The notes under the pieces are model-generated. The model ran no database searches. It was not told the DNA's origin and saw only the letters and a list, made by a program, of their open reading frames with translations. From JAYVIQ01 sp043770215 (lineage in GTDB: Bacteria > Bacteroidota > Bacteroidia > Cytophagales > JAAEPT01): a stretch of 29,426 nt of DNA. The stretch lies in the NCBI GenBank assembly GCA_043770215.1, contig JAYVIQ010000186.1, forward strand, positions 1 through 29,426. The letters are read 5' to 3'. Below are positions 1 through 8,565 of this stretch, one piece after another (position 1 is the first letter of the stretch; each line of letters begins with the position of its first letter). Both the position numbers and the translations under genes were made by a program.

Positions 1-133
1 TTTTCAAACTTAAACCACCAAATCTTGGTAAACCAAACTTATTTTCACCTAAAAAATGCGGTCCAACAAAAAAAACAACCGGTAACATTAATGTTGCAAT
101 TAATATACCGGCTTTAAAGAGTTTGTTTATCAT
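1..133 (-). CDS. N-terminal fragment of a probable SCO1/SenC-family copper chaperone
   Basis: Only the first 44 codons are present; the rest lies beyond the left edge. The fragment starts with ATG at 133 and reads MINKLFKAGILIATLMLPVV, a short basic start and one hydrophobic membrane anchor, followed by a short polar segment (HFLGENKFGLPRF). It begins 5 bases after the subunit IV stop and so is the last visible gene of the oxidase locus. In Bacteroidota a SCO family protein, which delivers copper to the CuA centre of subunit II, usually occupies this place, and such proteins start with an anchor like this one. The thioredoxin-fold CxxxC motif that would prove it is outside the window, so the name rests on context and the anchor. 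Confidence 0.5.
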   Translation of the reverse strand, partial: MINKLFKAGILIATLMLPVVFFVGPHFLGENKFGLPRFGGLSLK

Positions 134-138
134 CAAAA

Positions 139-504
139 TTATCTTGCTAAAGTAGCCCAGAAAATCTTCAAATCATTGTAAACATATCCAGATTCCATAA
201 TCTGGGATAAAATAAGCCAAGCAAGAAATACTAATGGAAAAACAATAGAATACTGCAAACCTTTTTTTTCATGCCCCAAGTGCATAAATTCTTTCATAAT
301 GTAATATGCTTTTGCAATAGTAAGTAGTATAAATAAAGTAATTCTAGTATACTTACTTACACCAGAAACTGGTAAGGTAAATGCAATTGCATATTCAACA
401 GCTGTAACCAAAGCCAATATACCAGCTACTGACCAAATTTTCTTAACCTTAGCGTTATCTACTGGTATTACAGGAATTTCTTTTTCTTCGTGATGATGTC
501 CCAT
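139..504 (-). CDS. Cytochrome c oxidase subunit IV family protein (COX4_pro type)
   Basis: A small membrane protein of 121 residues with three predicted membrane segments (about residues 24-46, 53-70 and 84-105). This is the size and layout of the bacterial subunit IV family found with caa3-type and Bacteroidota aa3 oxidases. It is an accessory subunit thought to stabilise the oxidase and has no redox centres. The N-terminus is His- and acid-rich (MGHHHEEKE), as in several other proteins of this locus. It lies 36 bases after the subunit III gene and 5 bases before the probable SCO gene. The assignment rests on size, topology and position more than on a diagnostic motif. Confidence 0.85.
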   Translation of the reverse strand: MGHHHEEKEIPVIPVDNAKVKKIWSVAGILALVTAVEYAIAFTLPVSGVSKYTRITLFILLTIAKAYYIMKEFMHLGHEKKGLQYSIVFPLVFLAWLILSQIMESGYVYNDLKIFWATLAR

Positions 505-540
505 TATTTTGTATTAAAGTATGATAAATGATATATAAAA

Positions 541-1302
541 CTAAACTAAGTAAAAGAAGGTAAATACAAATACCCATACTAAATCTACAAAGTGCCAATA
601 AAGTCCTACTTTCTCAACCATTTCATAGTGACCTCTTTTTTGATATACTCCAGTTACAACGCAATAAAATATAATAATATTTATAATTACACCACTCAAA
701 ACGTGTGTTCCATGGAAACCTGTAATGAAAAAGAAAAAGTCGGCAAAGGCAGGTGGGCCATACTGGTTCACTTTTAAGTTTGCACCATGAATAACTTCAC
801 CAGTTGCCAAAGTTAAACCTTCTGAAGTACCATGTATAAAGTGAACCCACTCCCAAGCTTGGCAACCAAGAAACAACAAACCACCTAAAATAGTCCACAA
901 CATCCATTTTTCAACTCCTTTTTTATCCATTCTATGACCCGCATCTACGGCTAAAACCATAGTAACAGAACTTAATATAAGAATAAAAGTCATAAGACCA
1001 ACAAAAACCAAAGGTAGATGAGCATGGCCACAAAATGGAAAAGCATCATATACAAACTCTGGAACAGGCCATTTACTAACAGAGGCCATATATTCAGACC
1101 CTTCGGCTAACTCATGGGGATGTGGATTGGGTATATGTTTAAATCTGATAAAACCATAAGCCACTAACAGACCAGAGAATGTAAAGGCATCTGATAATAA
1201 GAAAAACCACATCATTAGTTTTCCGTAACTAGCGTTCATAGGGGATACTCCACCACCCCAAGCATTTTGTTCTAGATTTTCTTCGAATACAGCTGTTGCC
1301 AT
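541..1302 (-). CDS. coxC: Cytochrome c oxidase subunit III
   Basis: A 253-residue membrane protein of the haem-copper oxidase subunit III family, which binds subunit I, supports proton uptake and protects the oxidase from turnover inactivation. Five membrane helices are visible. Family hallmarks are WEWVHF in helix 3, GFHGTHVLSG in helix 4 and YWHFVDLVWVFVF in the last helix. The loop at residues 53-86, between the first two helices, is rich in His, Pro and Glu. It follows the second, smaller subunit III-type gene by 13 bases and precedes subunit IV by 36 bases. It is the more canonical of the two paralogues. The ATG start gives a normal family length. Confidence 0.95.
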   Translation of the reverse strand: MATAVFEENLEQNAWGGGVSPMNASYGKLMMWFFLLSDAFTFSGLLVAYGFIRFKHIPNPHPHELAEGSEYMASVSKWPVPEFVYDAFPFCGHAHLPLVFVGLMTFILILSSVTMVLAVDAGHRMDKKGVEKWMLWTILGGLLFLGCQAWEWVHFIHGTSEGLTLATGEVIHGANLKVNQYGPPAFADFFFFITGFHGTHVLSGVIINIIIFYCVVTGVYQKRGHYEMVEKVGLYWHFVDLVWVFVFTFFYLV

Positions 1303-1315
1303 AGATATTTATAAT

Positions 1316-1903
1316 TTAAAGGCTAATGTACAAAAAAGAGTATAAAAATACCCATAAAACTCCTAAAAAGTGCCAAAATACAACACAATTATGGAAAGTT
1401 ATTATGTTCCTTTCATACACTTTTTCTTTAAATGATTTGATTAACAATAAGATAAGAACCAACATAGCAATGAATAAATGGAACATATGAAAGCTGATAA
1501 TAACAAATGTGAGACTGGAATTCCATGGAGAACCTGAACCCATTGGAAATACTCTGTTTGAAATTAGTTCCTGAAAACCTGTTATTTGCATCTTTACAAA
1601 AACTAAACCTAATAAAAAGGTAATGAAAACTAAAAACTTACTAACTTTTAACTCATTCGACTTGGCTTTTGAGTAAGCAAAATGCAAAAAGATACTACTT
1701 ATTAAGACCACAAAACTACTATAGAAATAAATAGATGGCAATTCGAAGGTTTGAAAAACCTTGCTACCTTGACTTTTCATCACCATAAATGCACTTGTAA
1801 GACCAGCAAAAGCCATTAGTGAACTTACTATAAGCAACCAAACTATAAATTTTCTAGGATTGAAAACTTGAATCTGTTTTGGGTGTGAAATATCAATATT
1901 CAT
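1316..1903 (-). CDS. Second cytochrome c oxidase subunit III-type protein (short form)
   Basis: A 195-residue protein with five predicted membrane helices and the subunit III fold. The C-terminal signature FWHFLGVLWVFLYSF matches the YWHFVDLVWVF motif of its neighbour. Helix 4 keeps a HMFHLF pair of histidines but not the full GFHGTHV motif. It is shorter than the neighbouring subunit III (253 residues), mainly because the loop between helices 1 and 2 is missing. Tandem subunit III-type genes between ctaB and subunit IV are a recurring arrangement in Bacteroidota oxidase loci. Whether both proteins sit in one complex or one serves assembly cannot be read from the sequence. The gene is 2 bases from ctaB and 13 bases from the larger subunit III gene, so the three are probably co-translated. 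Confidence 0.88.
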   Translation of the reverse strand: MNIDISHPKQIQVFNPRKFIVWLLIVSSLMAFAGLTSAFMVMKSQGSKVFQTFELPSIYFYSSFVVLISSIFLHFAYSKAKSNELKVSKFLVFITFLLGLVFVKMQITGFQELISNRVFPMGSGSPWNSSLTFVIISFHMFHLFIAMLVLILLLIKSFKEKVYERNIITFHNCVVFWHFLGVLWVFLYSFLYISL

Positions 1904-1905
1904 AA

Positions 1906-2799
1906 CTATATTTTGTCTAATACGTAAGCAATTTGAACAATTGGCAAATAGAAAAAGGAACCAAACATCATTTGTTTTGCAGATTTCTTATCGCACCTTT
2001 TCATTAATAAAAAAGTTTGGGCTAAAAACAACAAACCTGTTATCAAGACAATTATAGCGCTCGTTTTACCAGTTGCACCAATCATAAAAGGCAAAATACT
2101 GGCGGGTATTAAAAACAAACTATAAATCATCATAGTAAATGCCGTACTTAAATCACGTCCACCACTAGAAGGAAGTAATTTAAAACCTGCTTTGTGGTAA
2201 TCATCATGCGATACCCAAGCAATTGCCCAAAAATGAGGAAACTGCCATAGAAACTGTACACCAAAAAGGATTAATGCTAAATAACTAATCTCTCCTGTAG
2301 CAGCCACCCAACCAATTAAAGGAGGGAAAGCACCAGGGAAAGCGCCAACAAATACAGCAATAGGACCAACTCTTTTAAGAGGTGTGTAAACAAACCCATA
2401 TAATATTAGACTCAAAAATGATATAGAAAATGTTAGTATATTTATACTTAGGTGGATATATAAACCAATTAAACCAATAATAACACAAAAAATGATTGCT
2501 TCTTTTTTATCTAATACATCAGTAGGCAATGGTCTATTTTGTGTTCTTGTCATAAGTTTATCTAAATCCTTTTCAATAACTTGATTAATTATGTTTGCAG
2601 AACCTGTAATCAAAAAACCACCTATGGCAAAATAAAATAAGTCAAAATAATTTAATAAATCTCCAGCTCCCAAACAATAAGCAATAGCAGCGGAAAATGT
2701 AACAATGAAAGAAAGCCTAAACTTTAACAACTGAGAATAAGCCCTGACTTTTGCAAGCCAATTTGTATCAGATAATACTATGTTTGTAGAAACGCTCAT
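1906..2799 (-). CDS. ctaB: Protohaem IX farnesyltransferase (haem O synthase)
   Basis: This enzyme adds a farnesyl group to haem B, giving haem O, the precursor of the haem A used by subunit I. It is a UbiA-superfamily prenyltransferase of 297 residues with many membrane helices. The Asp-rich prenyl-diphosphate site is visible as NQVIEKDLDKLMTRTQNRPLP, with N and two D in the family pattern. The second conserved region is around WAIAWVSHDDYHKAGFKLLP. The length is normal. Its ATG directly abuts the stop codon of haem A synthase with no intervening base, so translation is probably coupled. The two haem-modifying enzymes lie within the oxidase operon and would be made together with their client. 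Confidence 0.96.
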   Translation of the reverse strand: MSVSTNIVLSDTNWLAKVRAYSQLLKFRLSFIVTFSAAIAYCLGAGDLLNYFDLFYFAIGGFLITGSANIINQVIEKDLDKLMTRTQNRPLPTDVLDKKEAIIFCVIIGLIGLYIHLSINILTFSISFLSLILYGFVYTPLKRVGPIAVFVGAFPGAFPPLIGWVAATGEISYLALILFGVQFLWQFPHFWAIAWVSHDDYHKAGFKLLPSSGGRDLSTAFTMMIYSLFLIPASILPFMIGATGKTSAIIVLITGLLFLAQTFLLMKRCDKKSAKQMMFGSFFYLPIVQIAYVLDKI

Positions 2800-3804
2800 T
2801 TATATATTTGAAACAAATTTAAGGTATAGAAAGTTTAAAAACTGCATTCCAATTAAAAAACTAGCTAATAAAAGATGAAAAGGTTGAGAAAAACTTGGTA
2901 AATCCCAGTAAGAAAGGATAATACCTGTCAAAATTTCTAAAAAAATAATTGGTAATATTAACCTTGACCAAGGATTAGATAATCCAAACTTGGAAATTTT
3001 ATAAACCATATACAAATTTAAGACTAGAATAAATAAAGAAAAAGACCTATGTATATAAAATTTAATGCCCAACATTGGGATAATATTGTCATAAATTAAA
3101 AATTCATTGTGTAATGTATCAACCACCTCTCTTACGTTTACCCCCAAAAAGAGTTGAACAAATGACGTAAAGAGCACAAATCCAGACAAAATAAAAACAG
3201 ACTTTGGGACAACTTTCTTATCGATAGGAATAAAATACAAACTAAAATAAATATAAATAAGTAAAAAAACAAGAATCAAAGCCAATACCAAATGTACAGA
3301 AATTAACTCCGGAAAAAGGTTAGTGGAAACTACTACAGAACCTAAAAACGCTTCTAACAAAAGAATAATTAAAGCAAAAAAACTCAAGACTATAACACTG
3401 TATTTTGACTTAATGAATGTAAAAGAAAACAAAAAAACAGCCAAAACTTGAAGACCAACAACAACACCAATAAGTCTATTCAAGTATTCTATCCAAGCCT
3501 TATTAAAATCATACTTAACTTCATTATATGTAGTATGATTTGATAACTTATCTTGTAACACAGATTTTAAACCAAAAAAAGTAAAAAGAATCTCTAATCT
3601 ATGATTTTTTTTAATACGGATGTCTTTATAAAGTTTTAAGTAATTAGGAGGTAATTCAGATTCAGACATGGGAGGTACAATTTTACCGAAACATTTTGGC
3701 CAATCAGGACAACCCATTCCAGCACCTGTACTTCTAACAACAGAACCGATAAAAATTAAAAAAAAGACAGAAAAAATTGTTATTAGAAGTAATTTCTTAA
3801 ACAT
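2800..3804 (-). CDS. ctaA: Haem A synthase (COX15/CtaA family)
   Basis: This enzyme oxidises the C8 methyl of haem O to a formyl group, giving haem A. It has 334 residues and about eight membrane helices in two repeated halves. The N-terminal loop TGAGMGCPDWPKCFG holds the cysteine pair typical of the family. Probable haem-ligand histidines lie in HRLEI, SVHLVLAL, IHRSFSLF and FHLLLASF, and the LNRLIGVVVG motif precedes helix 3. It follows subunit I by 32 bases and directly abuts ctaB. It would work with ctaB to supply haem A for the oxidase encoded on both sides of the pair. Confidence 0.95.
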   Translation of the reverse strand: MFKKLLLITIFSVFFLIFIGSVVRSTGAGMGCPDWPKCFGKIVPPMSESELPPNYLKLYKDIRIKKNHRLEILFTFFGLKSVLQDKLSNHTTYNEVKYDFNKAWIEYLNRLIGVVVGLQVLAVFLFSFTFIKSKYSVIVLSFFALIILLLEAFLGSVVVSTNLFPELISVHLVLALILVFLLIYIYFSLYFIPIDKKVVPKSVFILSGFVLFTSFVQLFLGVNVREVVDTLHNEFLIYDNIIPMLGIKFYIHRSFSLFILVLNLYMVYKISKFGLSNPWSRLILPIIFLEILTGIILSYWDLPSFSQPFHLLLASFLIGMQFLNFLYLKFVSNI

Positions 3805-3836
3805 TATTCCTGTCTTTTTTGATAATTAAAATAAAA

Positions 3837-5639
3837 CTAGTGATTTTTCTTTACTAATAGTTCCTTTTCAGAATCTGTCAATGGAATATGCTGTGGAATA
3901 AAATCAGAATCAAAACCAGGCTTACTATAGTCATAAGGCCATCTGTGAACTTCAGGTATTGCACCAGGCCAGTTACCATGACCAGGATTCATTGTTGTCC
4001 ATTCTAAAGTATTAGAATTCCACGGATTTTGAGGAGCTCTTTTTCCTTTGAACATGCTATAAAAGAAATTAAAAGCAAATATAAACTGAGAACTAAATGT
4101 CAAAAATGCTGCAACTGAAATAAAGGTATTAACATCTGCCATTATATCAAAAACATTAAATTTAGACCACATGTAATATCTTCTAGGGAAACCAGCAATA
4201 CCTATATAGTGCATAGGAAAGAAGACCATATAAACACCTACAAATGTGAGCCAAAAATGTGCAGTTCCTAATCTGTTGTCCATCATACGACCAAACATTT
4301 TTGGGAACCAATGGTATATTCCTGCCATCATACCAAAAAAGGCAGCGGATCCCATAACAATATGGAAATGTGCTACAACAAAATAAGTATCATGAAGCTG
4401 AATATCAATAGCTGAGTTACCTAGAATTATTCCTGTAACACCACCAGATACAAAAAATGAAACCAAACCTATAGAAAATAACATAGCTGGAGTAAAGATG
4501 ATATTACCTTTCCACATTGTAGTTACGTAGTTGAACCCTTTAACAGCAGATGGTACAGCAATTATTAAAGTTAAAAACATAAATATTGAACCTAAGAATG
4601 GATCCATACCCGACATAAACATGTGGTGGGCCCATACTACGAAAGATAAAAACCCGATACCAACAATAGAACCAATCATAGCTTTATAACCAAAAATAGG
4701 CTTTCTAGAACAGGTAGAAACAACTTCTGATGTAATACCCAAGGCAGGCAATATAACAATGTAAACTTCAGGGTGACCAAGAAACCAAAATAAATGTTGA
4801 AACAATAATGGGCTACCTCCAGAATTGTGAAGAGCATGACCGTTTATGTAAATACTATCGAGGTAAAAACTTGTACCAAAACTTCTATCCATTACAAGCA
4901 ACAAACAAGCAGACAAAAGTACAGGAAAAGATAATACACCAAGAATAGCTGTAACAAAAAAGGCCCATATTGATAATGGTAAACGATCAAAGGACATACC
5001 TTTTGTTCTCATATTTATGACTGTAGCTATGTAATTAATACTTCCTAATAGAGAAGATGCAATAAATAGAGACATAGATACTAGCCACAATGTCATACCT
5101 AAACCAGAACCATCCATAGCTTCTTGAATAGCAGATAATGGTGGATAAATTACCCAACCACCGGAGGCAGGACCAGACTCAATAAACAAAGATATAAACA
5201 TAACAGTACTTGATAGAAAAAATAACCAGAATGAAAGCATATTCATAAATCCTGATGCCATGTCTCTAGCACCAATTTGTAAAGGAATTAGAAAATTAGA
5301 AAAAGTACCTGATAAACCAGCTGTAAGGACAAAAAATACCATTATTGTACCATGCATAGTCACAAGCGCCATGTAACGCTCAGGATTCATTTTCCCCTCA
5401 ACTATCCAACCATCACCTAAAATATCTTGTAACCACGTTAAATCTGCATCAGGAAAACCTAGTTGTATACGAAACAATACAGATAATAAACCTCCAATAA
5501 AAGCCCATGCAATACCTGAAATTAAATACTGTTTGGCGATTGTTTTGTGATCATAACAAAATACGTACTTTTCGATAAATGACTGCTCGTGTTGCTCTTC
5601 GTGATGCTCGTCGTGTTCGTGATTTACTGCTGCTGACAT
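3837..5639 (-). CDS. coxA: Cytochrome c oxidase subunit I (aa3-type, haem-copper)
   Basis: The catalytic subunit, which reduces O2 to water and pumps protons, with 600 residues and about 12 membrane helices. Expected metal ligands are visible. His96 in MHGTIM is the low-spin haem ligand. His289 of GHPEVY (with Tyr293, the cross-linked Tyr) and His338-His339 bind CuB. His424 and His426 in the HFH motif are the two further haem-ligand histidines. The Glu of GHPEVY places it among the type A oxidases. The C-terminus has the NPWNSNTLEW motif common in this family. The N-terminal 20 residues are rich in His and Glu, as in many Bacteroidota homologues. The gene lies 49 bases after subunit II and 32 before haem A synthase. 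Confidence 0.98.
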   Translation of the reverse strand: MSAAVNHEHDEHHEEQHEQSFIEKYVFCYDHKTIAKQYLISGIAWAFIGGLLSVLFRIQLGFPDADLTWLQDILGDGWIVEGKMNPERYMALVTMHGTIMVFFVLTAGLSGTFSNFLIPLQIGARDMASGFMNMLSFWLFFLSSTVMFISLFIESGPASGGWVIYPPLSAIQEAMDGSGLGMTLWLVSMSLFIASSLLGSINYIATVINMRTKGMSFDRLPLSIWAFFVTAILGVLSFPVLLSACLLLVMDRSFGTSFYLDSIYINGHALHNSGGSPLLFQHLFWFLGHPEVYIVILPALGITSEVVSTCSRKPIFGYKAMIGSIVGIGFLSFVVWAHHMFMSGMDPFLGSIFMFLTLIIAVPSAVKGFNYVTTMWKGNIIFTPAMLFSIGLVSFFVSGGVTGIILGNSAIDIQLHDTYFVVAHFHIVMGSAAFFGMMAGIYHWFPKMFGRMMDNRLGTAHFWLTFVGVYMVFFPMHYIGIAGFPRRYYMWSKFNVFDIMADVNTFISVAAFLTFSSQFIFAFNFFYSMFKGKRAPQNPWNSNTLEWTTMNPGHGNWPGAIPEVHRWPYDYSKPGFDSDFIPQHIPLTDSEKELLVKKNH

Positions 5640-5688
5640 ATGTTATAACTTAATAAAGTAATATAATTAATTAAATATCTGAAGGAAA

Positions 5689-7095
5689 TTATTTATTTAC
5701 AGCTTTGGAACTGTGTGAATTGTAACTATTCATAGGTTCTTTGGCATCTGTAGATTTTAAAACAACATTAGTAACAGTAGTTTTTGAATCATTATTTGAT
5801 AAATCAGTTTCTTTTAATTTAGAAACCGAAGGCGATGATGGTAATTGAATTTTTGTAGAATCGTTAATAGAAGATTTAGAAACATTCTGCAGCAAATTAT
5901 AAATTGTAGGGTTTAGATTTTTGAAACTATTGGTGAAAGATTGAATTTTAATGTTTGAGTTATCATCATTCTTTTTCAAATCATCAAAATAAGCCTGTAT
6001 ACCTACCTTGGCTTTAGCAGTATCTTTTTGATTTATAAAAGTGAGAAAACTTGATACGGTTTTTAAAGGAGCACCTTGAGATAATAAAGTTTTAATTACG
6101 TAAGGAGTTTTTTCTAAAGCCCAAGAAGATTTACATGATTCTGAAAGCCATTCTTCGTACTCATCGTTTTCTAATACAACTAATTCATATCTCATAGAAT
6201 AGTGTCCTTTTCCACACATTTCTGTACAAGCCATTTCATAATTGAACTCTTGATTCTCAAGCTCGTTACGCATTTCTCTAGTAGTTTTTATAGGTGTAAA
6301 CCAAAACTCAGTAGGCATACCTGGCATAGCATCCATCTTGACTCTAAAATGAGGTAAATATACAGAGTGTAGAACATCTTTAGCTCTTATATTGAAATGT
6401 ACAGGCCTTCCTTTAGGTAGAACGATTTGTTTAGGAGTGAAATCATCCCAACTTTTAAAATCTGAAACTTTAATACCAAATGAGTTATCATCATCAATAT
6501 TTTTGTAATAGTAGGCACCCAATACATTATCGCAACCAGGGTAACGAACACTCCAATAAAATTGTTGACCAACAATCTCAACCTCAACTTTATCGTTCAT
6601 AAGTTGAGCGGGTGGAGAAGACATTGTTTTTGACCAAACCTGCCAACCGTTGAAAACTAGATATGTTAAAACGATAGCTGGTATAATAGTCCAAACCAAC
6701 TCTAAAACATGATTGTCAGGATAGAAAGTGGCTTTGTTGCCCTTTTTGTATTGGTATTTATAAGCAAAAATCATTAATACAGCATTAAAAACTATAAATG
6801 CTACGGAAATGATACTCATTGTAACCCAAAACAAATGATCTGTCTCCAAACCGTGTTCTGAAACCGGATTTGGTAAAGTATACACATCAAACCTTGTATA
6901 AGAATAGTATACAAAGAAAAATGTACCAACAAAGGCAGACAATAAAAGCAATAAAGCATTAAACTTATTTAAAGTGCCACCTGGATTATTATCTGAACCT
7001 CTAACAATAGCAAGTAACCCTTGAATTCTAAATATAAGAATCAGTATTACAATAACTAAAATTGCTGCAATACCCAATAGAAATGTCATACTCAT
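5689..7095 (-). CDS. coxB: Cytochrome c oxidase subunit II with a long low-complexity C-terminal tail
   Basis: Subunit II accepts electrons at the dinuclear CuA centre. A complete CuA set is visible: His243 (DVLHSVYLPHF), Cys290, Glu292, Cys294, His298 and Met301 in the CTEMCGKGHYSM motif. There are about four N-terminal membrane segments (residues 3-28, 46-66, 88-112 and 129-150). The cupredoxin domain ends near residue 320. About 148 further residues follow, rich in Ser, Asn, Thr and Lys from about 360 on. The tail contains no CxxCH, so this is not a caa3-type fusion with cytochrome c. At 468 residues it is longer than the subunit II proteins I know from this phylum (roughly 350-400). The electron donor must be another protein, most likely ActE or the N-terminal cytochrome domain of ActA. 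Confidence 0.95.
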   Translation of the reverse strand: MSMTFLLGIAAILVIVILILIFRIQGLLAIVRGSDNNPGGTLNKFNALLLLLSAFVGTFFFVYYSYTRFDVYTLPNPVSEHGLETDHLFWVTMSIISVAFIVFNAVLMIFAYKYQYKKGNKATFYPDNHVLELVWTIIPAIVLTYLVFNGWQVWSKTMSSPPAQLMNDKVEVEIVGQQFYWSVRYPGCDNVLGAYYYKNIDDDNSFGIKVSDFKSWDDFTPKQIVLPKGRPVHFNIRAKDVLHSVYLPHFRVKMDAMPGMPTEFWFTPIKTTREMRNELENQEFNYEMACTEMCGKGHYSMRYELVVLENDEYEEWLSESCKSSWALEKTPYVIKTLLSQGAPLKTVSSFLTFINQKDTAKAKVGIQAYFDDLKKNDDNSNIKIQSFTNSFKNLNPTIYNLLQNVSKSSINDSTKIQLPSSPSVSKLKETDLSNNDSKTTVTNVVLKSTDAKEPMNSYNSHSSKAVNK

Positions 7096-7128
7096 GTTAT
7101 ACTATTTACTTTTTTACTTTAATTTATA

Positions 7129-8562
7129 CTATTGATGAAAATTTATACTCTCCTCTAACATAGGATCATTTTTTGAAATTAATGGTAACTTGGCCAAATT
7201 AGTTAAGACCACAAAACCAAAACCACCAACATACATCAATACAACGCCAAGCTCTAGAAAAAAAGTACCAAAATTTAATCCGCCATGCTCTTTTAATACA
7301 CCTGGCATAACCATTAAATACGTATCAAACCAATGTCCAATAAATATAGCCACACATGCAATCTTAAGCCAAACCATCTGACGTTTAGCATCTCTAGTCA
7401 TTAAAAAGAAAAAAGGGAAAAGAAAATTTATTACTAAATTCATAATAAACATTGGCGCATAATTGCCTTTATTGAAAAACATTCTTTCAGTAAACCAAAC
7501 AACTTCTTCAGGAATATTAGAGTACCAATACAAAATAAACTGAGCAAACCATATATACATCCAAAAAATTGAAAAGGCAAACATAAACTTACCTAAGTCA
7601 TGGATGTGATTCTCATTTACTTTTGTCAAGTAACCAGCTGCTTTTAGTTCAATTATTAAAAATGTCATAATAGCAATACCCGAAACAAACCAAGAAGCGA
7701 AAACGTACCAACCAAACATAGTTGAAAACCAGTGTGTATCAATGGACATAATCCAATCCCATGCACACATAGATGAAGACACACCAAAGAAAACAATAAA
7801 ACCTGCAGAAATGTTTATTGATTTATTGTGATGTAATAAATCTCCAGTAGAATCTTGTAATTTTGCTTCTTTTCTTAAAAAGTACATAAATGTGCACCAA
7901 CCAACTATATATATTATTGTTCGTATTAACACAAAACTGTATCCTAGATACCAAGATTTTTTTGATATTAATAGGTCAAACGTATCAGAACCAGGAGTCA
8001 TAACTCCATCATGAGCCCAATGAAAAATATCCTTGTTGAAAAATAAATAAAAAATTATAAGTAAACCACCCGCAATAGGTACAAAAGAAGCTTGAGCAAT
8101 GAAGACTCTTTTGAGCAACGCTGACCAACCAGCCCAAGATACAAATTGAATTGCATAAAAGAATAATCCTATAAGTGAGACACCGATAAAATAAACATTA
8201 TTATGCCAAAGTACCATTTTAACTCTAGTTAACCAACTGTAACCATGATGTACAGCTTCCTTGTTACCATCATCAGAACCATGTGCAATTGTATGGCTAG
8301 TATGACTATGTTCTTGAGAGGCTTGCTCTTTATGAGCAGAAGAATTATGCTCCGCAAGTAATTTTGGTCTAGAAACAGAAGTATGAGCCCCATGTGCGTG
8401 ATCAGCTTCTAAAGAAGGATCGAACAATGTACTTCCACTGCTTAAACCTAATATACCTATTAAAAAGAGTACCGCACCAGCAGCAATTAAAAGAATCAAT
8501 CTTTTCTTTGCAACAGCGGAAAATTCAAAATGTTCTACGTAACTCATCGTTCCCTTGTTCAA
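7129..8562 (-). CDS. actF: Alternative complex III subunit ActF (NrfD-like quinone-site membrane protein)
   Basis: One of the two large integral membrane subunits of alternative complex III, which oxidises menaquinol. It has 477 residues and about ten membrane helices. It resembles ActC and other NrfD/PsrC-like proteins in topology, and its place after actE matches the conserved actABCDEF order. After the first helix (about residues 20-40) comes a polar insert carrying 11 His between residues 55 and 106, for example DHAHGAH and HSHTSH. The conserved core resumes at GYSWLTRVKMVLWHNNVYF. The start lies 3 bases after the actE stop, so the genes are probably co-translated. It was named by family resemblance and synteny. 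Confidence 0.93.
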   Translation of the reverse strand: MNKGTMSYVEHFEFSAVAKKRLILLIAAGAVLFLIGILGLSSGSTLFDPSLEADHAHGAHTSVSRPKLLAEHNSSAHKEQASQEHSHTSHTIAHGSDDGNKEAVHHGYSWLTRVKMVLWHNNVYFIGVSLIGLFFYAIQFVSWAGWSALLKRVFIAQASFVPIAGGLLIIFYLFFNKDIFHWAHDGVMTPGSDTFDLLISKKSWYLGYSFVLIRTIIYIVGWCTFMYFLRKEAKLQDSTGDLLHHNKSINISAGFIVFFGVSSSMCAWDWIMSIDTHWFSTMFGWYVFASWFVSGIAIMTFLIIELKAAGYLTKVNENHIHDLGKFMFAFSIFWMYIWFAQFILYWYSNIPEEVVWFTERMFFNKGNYAPMFIMNLVINFLFPFFFLMTRDAKRQMVWLKIACVAIFIGHWFDTYLMVMPGVLKEHGGLNFGTFFLELGVVLMYVGGFGFVVLTNLAKLPLISKNDPMLEESINFHQ

Positions 8563-8565
8563 ATA

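Noticed and set aside
5689..6135. A cytochrome c domain at the C-terminus of oxidase subunit II (caa3 type)
   Set aside because: There is no CxxCH in the tail, and its composition is low-complexity.
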